Below the pieces are notes generated by a model, which did not search any database, had not been told where the DNA came from, and worked only from the letters and a program-made list of their open reading frames with translations. 21,708 bases of DNA from CALARM01 sp964431735 (GTDB taxonomy: Bacteria; Vulcanimicrobiota; SpSt-956; JAKJGF01), in contig CAYSLJ010000120.1 of assembly GCA_964431735.1 (NCBI GenBank), positions 1-21,708 on the forward strand, in the 5' to 3' direction. Shown one piece after another: positions 1 through 7,394 of the stretch (position 1 is its first letter; each line of letters starts with the position of its first letter). The position numbers were made by a program, and so were the translations under genes.

Positions 1-52
1 AGCCTCACCCACCGGAAGGGTGTAGAATAAATATTACTTTTCGGATAGGTTC
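1..52. mobile_element. Arm of a foldback (MITE-like) element, cut by window edge
   Basis: Bases 1-54 are an exact reverse complement of 19269-19322, the left arm of the complete foldback element at 19270-19481. The end ACTTTTCGGATAGGTTCT reads outward to the right, so this is the right arm of a copy whose remainder lies left of the window. No transposase is present, so the copy is non-autonomous. The precise boundary with the following repeat at 53 is inferred. Confidence 0.6.
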
Positions 53-151
53 TTACTGAGGTGAGTATAAATAATGCATATTTTATTCTCGTGACGCGTA
101 ACGCGTGACGGGAGGATGCAATTTATTACATGCTCATGCTCAGGTCAGTAA
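53..151. repeat. ~100-bp inverted-repeat unit with heptad core, copy 1
   Basis: The unit starts with TTACTGAGGTGAG and ends with CTCAGGTCAGTAA, an imperfect terminal inverted repeat. The centre (88-114) is a palindrome-rich tandem heptamer array (GTGACGC GTAACGC GTGACGG) followed by GAGGA. The same unit recurs at 11447-11551 in the same orientation. It separates the foldback arm from the YaeQ-like gene and may carry transcription start or stop signals, but none is evident. Confidence 0.65.
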
Positions 152-200
152 ATAATAAAATTGGATTTAACGTATATAAATAATAAGGGAGCTTACTTTT

Positions 201-719
201 ATGGCACAGACAGAATTCCAGATAAAAATGTTTGTAAATAATCAGTCTGCCGGTAAGAGATTCTTCCGTCTTAACAAAGGAGAATCTCTTGATCATGTCA
301 TGTTAAAACTCCTGGCTTTTATAATATTTTTTGAGCATAACCCTTCTATAGAAACATCTGTAGACTGGAGATATACTCCCGACCTTGTCGCTTTTGACTC
401 TTACGGCAGATTGGGACTTTGGGTAGAATGTGCCGATGTGGCACCTGAAAAGATAAAGAAAATACTCCAGAAATATCGTAATGTAAAACTTGTTATATTG
501 AAAATTACAGACGGTGAAGCAAAGAGTTTTTCGAATATATTCAGACAGGAGAAAGATAAAGAACCGGGACTTATGTTTATGGGGTTTGACAGTGGATTTA
601 TCGACAATCTCTGCAATAATATTTATGATAGAATGACTCTTCAGGCATTTACCGACGGAGATAAACTGGAAATCTCCTTTGATGATGTGAAATTTTCTTC
701 AGGCATATATACTTATTAA
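201..719 (+). CDS. YaeQ-like protein (PD-(D/E)XK nuclease-fold family)
   Basis: A 172-residue soluble protein. The segment from Glu28 (ESLDHVMLKLLAF), through PDLVAFDSYGRLGLWVEC at residues 60-77, to EKIKK and the late MTLQAF stretch follows the order and spacing of YaeQ proteins, which adopt the PD-(D/E)XK nuclease fold. Asp61 and Glu76 are plausible acidic core residues. E. coli YaeQ is about 180 residues, so this is full length. The biochemical role of YaeQ is unsettled and I assign no reaction. The start is supported by AAGGGAG about 9 bases upstream. The gene is convergent with hpdA, with only 5 bases between stops and no visible terminator. Similarity is from motif recall, not alignment. 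Confidence 0.6.
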   Translation: MAQTEFQIKMFVNNQSAGKRFFRLNKGESLDHVMLKLLAFIIFFEHNPSIETSVDWRYTPDLVAFDSYGRLGLWVECADVAPEKIKKILQKYRNVKLVILKITDGEAKSFSNIFRQEKDKEPGLMFMGFDSGFIDNLCNNIYDRMTLQAFTDGDKLEISFDDVKFSSGIYTY

Positions 720-724
720 TTGAA

Positions 725-1678
725 TTACCATGGCGTGTCATAATCAATATAACAGACAATTCCCTTCTCTGAAAAAAGATTTTTTATTTTATTCATCATA
801 TCATGCCCTGTTATTGAGTAATCTTTATACAGATAATTCATTCCGCACTGGCGCCATTTGGATTCACCTAAAGGGTTGAAAGATAAGATATTTATCTCTC
901 TCAGAGAGAGAGCCTTCATAAATTCGGTTATACCGGTTATATTTTCTTCATTATCATTGAAATTTTCTATGACAGGCATACGTATTATTAATTTTCCGGG
1001 CCATCTGCTTTCACAGAGAGATTTTATATTCTTTAATATGAGATCATTATCTACACCTGTATATTCCCTGTGTTTTATACTGTCCATATGTTTGATATCT
1101 GTAAAAGCAAAGTCTATATGGTTCATTATTTCCAGGAAATCTTCTGTTCTTATGTAACATGATGTTTCAATTGCAGTATGAATAAAAGATTCTTTACAAT
1201 TTTTTAATACAGAAAGAAGAAAATCTTTCTGTAACAGAGGTTCTCCTCCGCTGAATGTTACGCCTCCGGCATCTCCCCAGTAATATCTGTCTCTGTTTAA
1301 AATTTTCATTAATTCTTCCTGCGTAAAATATTTACCGCATTTAACGAGTGATTCATAAAAACATTCCTCGGTACATTTAAAATCTGTACATAATGAACAT
1401 GCATGCCAGTTGATCATTAAATGTCCATCTGAATCTTTCTCTAAAGCTTTATGAGGACAGGATTCTATACATCTGATGCAATCTCCGGCACATTTGTTTT
1501 TTCTGTAAAGGAGTCTTTCTTTTTTTTTCTGTCCTTCGGGATTGGCACACCAGAGACATCTCAGAGGACACCCCATCATGAAAACAGTAGTTCTGCATCC
1601 CGGCCCGTCATGGATTGAATGGCTCTGTATGTCGAAAATAAGACCTTTTTTGAGAGGTGATTTTTTTGTAATATCCAT
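725..1678 (-). CDS. hpdA: 4-hydroxyphenylacetate decarboxylase activating enzyme (radical SAM)
   Basis: A glycyl radical enzyme activase: it cleaves S-adenosylmethionine at a [4Fe-4S] cluster and abstracts hydrogen from the partner's glycine. From the chosen start it has 317 residues, close to known HpdA. IHDGPG precedes the radical SAM motif with Cys37, Cys41 and Cys44 (CPLRCLWC). A ferredoxin-like insert carries two further Cys sets (63, 67, 70, 74 and 94, 97, 102, 106). GGVTFSGGEPLL is the family's SAM-binding GGE motif. The upstream ATG at 1702 would add eight codons lying in a heptad repeat, so MDITKK at 1678 is preferred, although neither start has a strong ribosome site. It is divergent from hpdBC; in clostridia hpdA usually follows hpdC. 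Partner assignment rests on this neighbourhood. Confidence 0.88.
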   Translation of the reverse strand: MDITKKSPLKKGLIFDIQSHSIHDGPGCRTTVFMMGCPLRCLWCANPEGQKKKERLLYRKNKCAGDCIRCIESCPHKALEKDSDGHLMINWHACSLCTDFKCTEECFYESLVKCGKYFTQEELMKILNRDRYYWGDAGGVTFSGGEPLLQKDFLLSVLKNCKESFIHTAIETSCYIRTEDFLEIMNHIDFAFTDIKHMDSIKHREYTGVDNDLILKNIKSLCESRWPGKLIIRMPVIENFNDNEENITGITEFMKALSLREINILSFNPLGESKWRQCGMNYLYKDYSITGHDMMNKIKNLFSEKGIVCYIDYDTPW

Positions 1679-1687
1679 AATTTTTTT

Positions 1688-1708
1688 CGTGACCCGTAAC
1701 ACGTCACT
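1688..1708. repeat. Short heptad-type palindrome in hpdA leader
   Basis: The sequence CGTGACCCGTAACACGTCAC is a near-palindromic member of the window's heptanucleotide family (GTGACCC GTAACAC GTCAC). It sits 10 bases upstream of the preferred hpdA start and would lie in its transcript leader. It could form a small hairpin close to the ribosome site. Any regulatory effect is inference. Confidence 0.55.
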
Positions 1709-1727
1709 GGATTACATAAGCTATAGT

Positions 1728-1756
1728 TTGCAAATTCTTATTTTCTGTAATATAAT
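1728..1756 (+). promoter_or_regulatory. Sigma70-type promoter for hpdBC
   Basis: TTGCAA (1728-1733) and TATAAT (1751-1756) are separated by 17 bases, near the sigma70 consensus. A second TATAAT overlaps at 1757-1762. The 10-base palindrome TATAATTATA (1751-1760) means the same DNA can present a -10 box on the other strand for hpdA. An initiation point near 1763-1769 would leave a leader of about 70 bases before hpdB. No operator could be recognised. Confidence 0.6.
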
Positions 1757-1836
1757 TATAATAAAAAATTCAATGAATTTTGACTTTTTCCTTCATGTAT
1801 GACTGATTTTAGTTTTCACGAAAGGAATGTTGAGAT

Positions 1837-4500
1837 ATGGAAAATACATGTGAAAAAATTATATCAATAAAAGAATTTACCGGCAGAGAAATAAAAAAAG
1901 AGCCGACAAAAAGAGCTAAAAAACTGAGAGATCAGTATTTAAATACCCTGTCGTCTATAAGTCTTGAATTCCCTTACTGGTATACAAGAAAATATCTAGA
2001 ATTGGAACATGAAATCCCTGTAGTTCGCCGTGCTGAAGCATTAAAACATGCCTTTTCCCATATCAGCACAACAATCTGGCCGGGAGAACTGCTTGCAGGA
2101 GGTAAAACCTCTTATTACAGAGGATCGTTCCCCATGCCCTGGCTGTCGGAAAAATTTTTCATTGTAAAAGAAGAAGAAATGAGTAAAGAAGTTTTAAAAA
2201 ACAAAAGCAGTGTCGACGAAGTGAGTAAATTCGGCTCAGGAGGAGGAAATGTTACAGAAAGTTTTGGAAATGTAGTTTCTATTGCAGGCAAATTTGGTAT
2301 AACCTCTGAAGAAGTGCCTCCTCTTATAAAACTTGCAAAGGAATGGGAAAATAAATCTGTTGAGGATTTGAGCCGGAAATATGAAGCACTTGTACCTGAA
2401 TATAAGATTAAAGAACAGGTCATGAACAGTGTAATATGTATGTTTGATTCAGGTTATACCCTGCCTCAGGGTAGAGAGGTTATCAATTATTATTATCCTC
2501 TTCAATATGGTTATGATAAATTAATCGAAATGGCAAAGGATTCTATGGCCAGAGTGGCAGGCAGAGCAGACGGAGACGGTCTTGCCGGCATGGACAGACT
2601 TTATTTTTACCGTTCCGTTATTTTAATACTGGAGGGTATTCAGGCATGGCATTTAAATTATGCAAAAGAGGCACAGAGGCTTTCTCTGGCAGCAGTTGAA
2701 CCTGAAAGTAAGAAAGAATATAAAAATATTGCAGATTCTATGAACAGGATTGCCCACCATCAGCCGGGAACCTTCAGAGAAGCACTTCAGATGGCCTATC
2801 TCATACATATTGCAGTCCTTAATGAAGATGCTATTTCAGGACTTTCTCCCGGTCGTATGGGGCAGGTTCTTTATCCCTGGTTTGAACAGGATATTCAGTC
2901 AGGAACTATAACAGAAGAAGAAGTCCTGGAATTACTTGAATGTTACAGAGTGAAAATGACATGTATAGACTGTTTTGCTTCTATGGGAGTCGTAGGAGGA
3001 GTGCTTTCGGGAAATACTTTCAATAATTTAAGTATGGGAGGTCTCACGAAAGACGGCCAGTCTGCCGTAAACAGGCTGGAATATCTTATTGTGAAAGCCG
3101 GTATGACATGTGAAACTCCACAGCCCACTCTTTCTGTTTTATACGATGAAAAACTCCCTGAAGAATTTCTGCTTCACGCAGTGGAATCCATTAAAACAGG
3201 TACAGGTTATCCTGCATGGATGAACAATCGTCTCGCAATGGAATTTCTTTTAAATCAGTACGGCTCAGAAGGTATGACTGTTGAAGAATCAAGAGCAGTA
3301 GCTATAGGAGGATGTCTGGAAACATCTCCCTGTTCGTGGCATCAACTTGAACTTAACGGAAAAACTTATGTAATACCGGGAGGAGCGGGGCAGCCTACAA
3401 GTGTGGGAGTCCATTTTATGGCAAACCCGAAGGTTCTGGAACTGGTTCTCTTTAACGGATATGATTACAGGACAAAATCACAGGTTTTACCTCCTCATAA
3501 TAAAGAACTTTCTACTTATGAAGAATTATGGGAAACATTTAAGGAATATTATGAGATTACCGTTGATTGCCTTGTAAGATGTAATAATATACAGCATGAA
3601 ATATGGAGAAAACAGAATATGTCCGTATTTAATTCCATGTTAAAGCCTGACTGTTTAAAAGAGGGACATCATATAGGAAATCTCGGTTACAGATATAACG
3701 GTACCTTTAATATTGAGTCCTGCGGTCAGATAAGTGCCATAAATTCTATAGCAGCTCTGAAAAAGCTTGTTTATGACGATAAAAAATATTCTCTTGACGA
3801 AATAAAAGATGGCATTTTAAATAATTTCGGTTTCATACCGGCAGGGGAGACAGGGAATTTTTCTATTTTTTCTCAGGTGAAGAAACAGGGTGAAAACGGT
3901 AAATATGATAAACTCTATCATGACTGTCTCTGTGCTCCCAAGTTCGGCAATGATAATCCTACTGTAGATGAATTATTCAGACAATATGAACTCTGGTTCT
4001 GTGCCATGTGCAGAAACTATGAATCCCTTTACGGTAAAAAGATGTATTCCTGTCAGATATCCGTTTCCACTCATGGAGCGCAGGGCGCAATAACCCTTGC
4101 TTCTGCAGATGGTCGTCTCTGCGGCACTACCTATGCAGACGGTTCCGTATCCGCCTGTCCCGGCACAGACAGAAACGGTATTTATGCACTCTTTGAGTCA
4201 GCCACCTGCTGGGATCATTCTCAATCACAGAATTCTCAGTTGAATTTGAAACTTCACCCTACTGCCGTAAAAGGAAGAGAAGGTGCAAAGAAACTTCTGG
4301 AATTGACCAGATCTTACATGAGGCGCGGCGGTTTTCATATTCAGTATAATATAGTTGATTCGAATATGTTAAAAGATGCCCAGGCCCATCCTGAAAATTA
4401 CAGAGAACTTATGGTAAGGGTTGCAGGATTTACCCAGTACTGGGTTGAAATAGGGAAACCAATTCAGGATGAAGTTATTGCAAGGACGGAGCATGGATAG
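1837..4500 (+). CDS. hpdB: 4-hydroxyphenylacetate decarboxylase, large glycyl-radical subunit
   Basis: Decarboxylates 4-hydroxyphenylacetate to p-cresol, the last step of a tyrosine fermentation route, in the cytoplasm under anoxia. The 887-residue product matches clostridial HpdB (about 900) along its length, including FPYWY, GSGGGNVTESFGNVVSIAGKFG and DSGYTLPQGREVINY. Active-site residues by motif: thiyl Cys493 and Glu495 in GGCLETSP, Glu627 in NIESCGQI, Ser334 in NEDAISGLS. The radical is on Gly864 in RVAGFTQYW, followed by the typical KPIQDEVIARTE. The adjacent HpdC gene separates it from phenylacetate and indoleacetate decarboxylases, which lack that subunit. Ribosome site AAAGGA about 11 bases upstream. 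It is followed by hpdC after 85 bases that hold heptad repeats. Confidence 0.93.
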   Translation: MENTCEKIISIKEFTGREIKKEPTKRAKKLRDQYLNTLSSISLEFPYWYTRKYLELEHEIPVVRRAEALKHAFSHISTTIWPGELLAGGKTSYYRGSFPMPWLSEKFFIVKEEEMSKEVLKNKSSVDEVSKFGSGGGNVTESFGNVVSIAGKFGITSEEVPPLIKLAKEWENKSVEDLSRKYEALVPEYKIKEQVMNSVICMFDSGYTLPQGREVINYYYPLQYGYDKLIEMAKDSMARVAGRADGDGLAGMDRLYFYRSVILILEGIQAWHLNYAKEAQRLSLAAVEPESKKEYKNIADSMNRIAHHQPGTFREALQMAYLIHIAVLNEDAISGLSPGRMGQVLYPWFEQDIQSGTITEEEVLELLECYRVKMTCIDCFASMGVVGGVLSGNTFNNLSMGGLTKDGQSAVNRLEYLIVKAGMTCETPQPTLSVLYDEKLPEEFLLHAVESIKTGTGYPAWMNNRLAMEFLLNQYGSEGMTVEESRAVAIGGCLETSPCSWHQLELNGKTYVIPGGAGQPTSVGVHFMANPKVLELVLFNGYDYRTKSQVLPPHNKELSTYEELWETFKEYYEITVDCLVRCNNIQHEIWRKQNMSVFNSMLKPDCLKEGHHIGNLGYRYNGTFNIESCGQISAINSIAALKKLVYDDKKYSLDEIKDGILNNFGFIPAGETGNFSIFSQVKKQGENGKYDKLYHDCLCAPKFGNDNPTVDELFRQYELWFCAMCRNYESLYGKKMYSCQISVSTHGAQGAITLASADGRLCGTTYADGSVSACPGTDRNGIYALFESATCWDHSQSQNSQLNLKLHPTAVKGREGAKKLLELTRSYMRRGGFHIQYNIVDSNMLKDAQAHPENYRELMVRVAGFTQYWVEIGKPIQDEVIARTEHG

Positions 4501-4560
4501 TGAAGAGTGAGCATGGCGTTTTGTAACGCCCTGGATAGAAACACGTATCACGCATTACGA
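4500..4560. repeat. Heptad-type repeat DNA between hpdB and hpdC
   Basis: The hpdB-hpdC gap begins with GTGAAGAGTGAGCATGGCG, contains the small inverted repeat GGCGT-TTTGT-AACGCC, and ends with CACGTATCACGCATTACGA. The 7-base phase and the words match the heptad arrays elsewhere in the window. A repeat inside what should be one transcript may act as an RNA stem that tunes subunit ratio or mRNA stability; this is inference. Confidence 0.55.
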
Positions 4561-4585
4561 TTTTATTGCAGGGAGAGAAATAATA

Positions 4586-4861
4586 ATGAACAAATCAAAT
4601 TTAAAACACAGCGATTGTCTTAATTTTATACCTGTTGATGTGGCAAAAGGCATATGTAATTTTTATAGTAAAGAAATACTCGTAGAAGGCAATATATGTG
4701 AAAATTTTAAAGTAATGCCTGAATGTAATAATTGCAGTCATTTTACGGAACGTGACAGTAAAGGTACGGGGAAATGTACAGGATTCTCTAATAATTACTG
4801 GACTTTTGCATCTCTTAAAGCTGTAAACTGCGAAAAATACAATCTGAAAGAATCTGTGTGA
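4586..4861 (+). CDS. hpdC: 4-hydroxyphenylacetate decarboxylase, small Fe-S subunit
   Basis: A 91-residue protein, near the 85-86 residues of clostridial HpdC. The family binds two [4Fe-4S] clusters and is needed for a stable, regulated heterooligomer with HpdB. All eight expected ligands are present: His8, Cys11, Cys24 and Cys38 for the first cluster, and Cys47, Cys50, Cys64 and Cys82 for the second. HSDCLNF, KGIC, KVMPECNNC and GTGKCTG follow the known pattern. The start has GGGAGAG 8-12 bases upstream. The gene lies 85 bases after hpdB on the same strand, so it is most likely co-transcribed. Its presence is the best sequence argument that the substrate is 4-hydroxyphenylacetate. Confidence 0.92.
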   Translation: MNKSNLKHSDCLNFIPVDVAKGICNFYSKEILVEGNICENFKVMPECNNCSHFTERDSKGTGKCTGFSNNYWTFASLKAVNCEKYNLKESV

Positions 4862-4875
4862 TTTTTTTATTTCCC

Positions 4876-4911
4876 GTTACGAATCTGCTTATTTTTTTAC
4901 AACTCCTTATT
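4876..4911. repeat. Fragment of dispersed repeat downstream of hpdC
   Basis: CCCGTTACGAAT followed by TTATTTTTTTACAACTCCT repeats the arrangement at 19225-19269 (GCGTCACGATT, then the identical TTATTTTTTTACAACTCCT word, then CTAAG where a foldback element begins). It looks like a flank of the repeat complex left without the element. No clear terminator is visible for hpdBC here. Confidence 0.45.
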
Positions 4912-5057
4912 ATATTATCATTATGGCACCCATCATAAAAAGATATTTTTATTATTTTTTGATAATAATTTTATTTTCATGGAATAAAAATAAAATTATT
5001 GCTACTATAAACCATGTAGCACTGTTACGTTATATGAAATTTGCGGGGGTGATGAGT

Positions 5058-5282
5058 ATGAAAGTTTTCTCACTTTTCAGGCAGAATGTAGAGAAAAGAC
5101 GAACCCGGATTCTTGAAAAACTTAAGAGGGAATCTCAGAGTCTTACAGATCTCAGACGATACTTTAAAGGCTGCATAAATGACGAGCTTATAAAACATGA
5201 TCTGAGAAACTTTCAGAAAATGGGTGTCGTAAAAACAGTGAAATTCAAAGGTTATGAGAGAGTATACTACTATGTTAAATAA
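5058..5282 (+). CDS. Small winged-helix DNA-binding protein (putative regulator)
   Basis: A 74-residue basic protein. From about residue 14 the sequence RILEKLKRESQSLTDLRRYF, then a second helix (DELIKHDLRNFQKMGVV) and a strand-turn-strand KTVKFKGYERVYYYVK, looks like a compact winged helix-turn-helix with no sensor domain. The frame is open back to 4923, but that part is low-complexity AT-rich sequence with no ribosome site. GGGGGTG at 5045-5051 fits the ATG at 5058, or less well the one at 5052. It stands alone, 197 bases after hpdC, and ends at a strong terminator. Its target is unknown; the hpd genes and the opposing operon are the nearest candidates. Confidence 0.6.
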   Translation: MKVFSLFRQNVEKRRTRILEKLKRESQSLTDLRRYFKGCINDELIKHDLRNFQKMGVVKTVKFKGYERVYYYVK

Positions 5283-5291
5283 CCTCTTTAT

Positions 5292-5317
5292 AGATGCGAT
5301 AAATTCGCATCTTTTTT
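5292..5317 (+). terminator. Intrinsic terminator after the winged-helix gene
   Basis: AGATGCGA (5292-5299) pairs perfectly with TCGCATCT (5305-5312) around a 5-base loop and runs directly into TTTTTT. It starts 9 bases after the stop codon. On the other strand no T-run follows the stem, so it should terminate only rightward transcription before it enters the convergent phosphatase gene. Confidence 0.88.
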
Positions 5318-5322
5318 CTTTA

Positions 5323-6306
5323 TTAATTTTCAGGTAAGTTTTCCCATTCACTCCAGGTAATTTTATAATCAGGTCCGTTCTGAGAACAGTAATCATAAAA
5401 TTTTAAAATAAAGTCACGTCTTGCTTTTGCCCATTCCGTATTTATATTTCCGGGATCATTAATATCCATGAGATTAAGACCCCCTGAAATCCACTGACGG
5501 TTGATAATATCTTCTTTCTTTACCTTATCGTAATTTTTCATCATATCATACATGGCCATAAAGGTTGTCGTCCTTCCTTTACCTGCCTTGCAGTGGAAAT
5601 GTAGCCATATTTCCCCCTGGAGATTTTTGTAGAAGTTAATAAAATCGTCCACTTCATTATCTTCAGGTCTGCGAAGATCTGTTACAGGAATTCTGTAATA
5701 GCCATACCCGTATTCCGTAACAAGTTCTTCTTCTGTCATAACCTGTTTTACTTTTAAGGGAATTTTTTTTATTTTCCATGTGTCGGCATTTAACATATCA
5801 GGTCTTTTTAAAATAAGATCTATATCAGTTTTTCCATCATCTTTTAATTTATTCAGCAGATTTTTTTCAATCAATGAGATTTCCTCCAGGCTTTTACCTT
5901 CATTGAGATTATTGGTTGTTTTATACCAGCTTACACACATATTATTGACCAGCCCATGGGATTCTTCTCTCAGATCTATAATTATTACTTTCCTGTCTCC
6001 CAGTGCCTCTCTCAGTTTTTCAAACTGGCCCGTGGAAAAAGAACCGCTTCCTGATATATTCAATGTGTTATAACCTTCCAGTGATGGCGCTGGGATATTC
6101 TCATTGTTTTTCAATATATCTGTACACATACGCCAGTTACGGGGTAATGTGTCATCTCCTGCGCAATTAATAAGAGGTAGATTTGCATCCATGCTTTTCG
6201 TATGAGGTGCATCAATAATTAAAAATACCGTTTCTCCGCCGGATAAAACAATGGATATAGAGAATAAAACGAAAAAAACTATAAAAGATACTTTTTTTAC
6301 AAACAT
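5323..6306 (-). CDS. Secreted PTP-like phosphatase, probable inositol-phosphate phosphatase (phytase)
   Basis: A 327-residue cysteine phosphatase. Residues 1-22 form a signal peptide. The P-loop HCKAGKGRTT places nucleophile Cys239 and Arg245 in the CX5R motif. VTDLRRP gives general acid Asp210. DLREESHGLVNN (111-122) matches the conserved DLRQESHG-type stretch of bacterial PTP-like phytases such as Selenomonas PhyA, which dephosphorylate myo-inositol hexakisphosphate through a phosphocysteine intermediate. The basic P-loop (two Lys) suits a highly phosphorylated substrate, though a phosphotyrosine substrate cannot be excluded. AAAGGA lies 8 bases before the ATG. It is last in a four-gene leftward unit, 35 bases after the repeat protein. 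Likely periplasmic or extracellular. Confidence 0.82.
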   Translation of the reverse strand: MFVKKVSFIVFFVLFSISIVLSGGETVFLIIDAPHTKSMDANLPLINCAGDDTLPRNWRMCTDILKNNENIPAPSLEGYNTLNISGSGSFSTGQFEKLREALGDRKVIIIDLREESHGLVNNMCVSWYKTTNNLNEGKSLEEISLIEKNLLNKLKDDGKTDIDLILKRPDMLNADTWKIKKIPLKVKQVMTEEELVTEYGYGYYRIPVTDLRRPEDNEVDDFINFYKNLQGEIWLHFHCKAGKGRTTTFMAMYDMMKNYDKVKKEDIINRQWISGGLNLMDINDPGNINTEWAKARRDFILKFYDYCSQNGPDYKITWSEWENLPEN

Positions 6307-6341
6307 ATTATTTGTCCTTTCTGTGCAAAATAATTTTATTT

Positions 6342-6893
6342 TTAAAAAAGTAAAGAATTATTGTTGAGTATTGCAGAAATTATACAGGGAAATATTATGG
6401 CTATCTTCAGATGATCATCGAAATTTTTATCCATATGATCCTTTATGTTCCACTGATTGAAATCTCCGCTGTAAGCTGTTTCTATTAGCATTGTACCTGC
6501 CCCTGTTACCTTCCAGGAATTGAAATCATACGGATGAATGGTTTCTGCTGTGAGTTTTATTTTATCTCCCCTTATTGTCCAGCATGTAAAATCATCTACA
6601 TAGGCTGTTTCTATTGTTAATATCTTGCTGTTTATTTTATATTCCCACTGGCTATAATCATCCGTATATATGTTAGATAATTTCCCTTTCCCTTTCGGAA
6701 GTGTTATCTGCCATTTACTGTAATCATATTTATAAACAGTTTCTATTATCCCGCTTCCTTCCGACATAATAATATCCCAGTCCGTAAAATCATCTGAATA
6801 AAGTGTTTCAATAGATTTATATTCTATTCCTGCAAATAAATTTTTTGTGCATAGTAAAATAATAAAAATAGTAAGATAAGTCCTGAATTTCAT
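6342..6893 (-). CDS. Secreted protein of six 22-residue aromatic repeats, function unknown
   Basis: I do not recognise the family. The 183-residue product has a signal peptide (1-21, ending LFA). It then carries six repeats with consensus IETxYxxDFxxWxI. The invariant Trp falls at 39, 61, 83, 105, 127 and 148, a spacing of 22, 22, 22, 22 and 21. Two short strands per unit would suit a beta-solenoid or propeller-like fold. After the last repeat come an acidic stretch (NFDDH) and a hydrophobic segment (163-178) that may anchor it or pack on the repeats. The start is 12 bases after the DUF523 stop with no clear ribosome site, suggesting coupled translation. It precedes the secreted phosphatase, so both may act outside the membrane. 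Confidence 0.72.
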   Translation of the reverse strand: MKFRTYLTIFIILLCTKNLFAGIEYKSIETLYSDDFTDWDIIMSEGSGIIETVYKYDYSKWQITLPKGKGKLSNIYTDDYSQWEYKINSKILTIETAYVDDFTCWTIRGDKIKLTAETIHPYDFNSWKVTGAGTMLIETAYSGDFNQWNIKDHMDKNFDDHLKIAIIFPCIISAILNNNSLLF

Positions 6894-6905
6894 AATCGCA
6901 ATACT

Positions 6906-7394
6906 CTATTTATCCATAGAAAGCCATTCTTTGTCAGATATGACTGTAATACCTGCTTCTTTAAGCTTTATGGCTGTTACTCCATTTCCTTTCGTGAATT
7001 TACCGCTGAAGGTTCCGTCATATATTTTTCCTGTGCCGCATGAAGGGCTTCCGGACTTCAGTATGGCACATATAACCTCATTTTCTTTTGCTATGGCCAG
7101 AGTTTTCCGGGCACCTCTTTTAAAAAACTCCGTCACATCTTCTCCGTGTCTGTTAATTATTTTTTCATTTTCATCACAGACGATTATTTCCGCCGGTATT
7201 CTGGGAACGGGAAGTCCTCCTAGAACTTCCGGGCATACAGGAATAGCTTTACCGGTATGTACAAGTTTTTTTATATCTTTATTCAGACAGTTCTTACCGT
7301 CATACCGGCAGTTTTCTCCTGCAAGACACGCACTTACAAGTATTTTGCTGTTATTTCTGATGGTGTTTTTTAATAATTCAACTCTGTCACTCAT
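6906..7394 (-). CDS. DUF523 family protein, TudS-like Fe-S desulfurase homologue
   Basis: A 162-residue single-domain DUF523 protein. Characterised relatives (TudS) use a [4Fe-4S] cluster held by three cysteines to desulfurate thiouracils. The conserved blocks are VSACLAGENCRYDG (Cys23), PVCPEVLGGLPVPR (Cys54) and LKSGSPSCG (Cys119), so the three expected ligand cysteines are present. Start choice: ATG at 7394 overlaps the upstream response-regulator stop by 8 bases, which favours translational coupling; GTG at 7406 is possible but has no ribosome site. It is the second gene of the leftward unit. A role in thio-nucleobase salvage is inference, and its link to the secreted genes downstream is unexplained. 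Confidence 0.8.
   Translation of the reverse strand: MSDRVELLKNTIRNNSKILVSACLAGENCRYDGKNCLNKDIKKLVHTGKAIPVCPEVLGGLPVPRIPAEIIVCDENEKIINRHGEDVTEFFKRGARKTLAIAKENEVICAILKSGSPSCGTGKIYDGTFSGKFTKGNGVTAIKLKEAGITVISDKEWLSMDK

Noticed and set aside
4923..5057. N-terminal extension of the winged-helix gene
   Set aside because: Low-complexity AT-rich codons, no ribosome site, and the only good Shine-Dalgarno points to 5052-5058.
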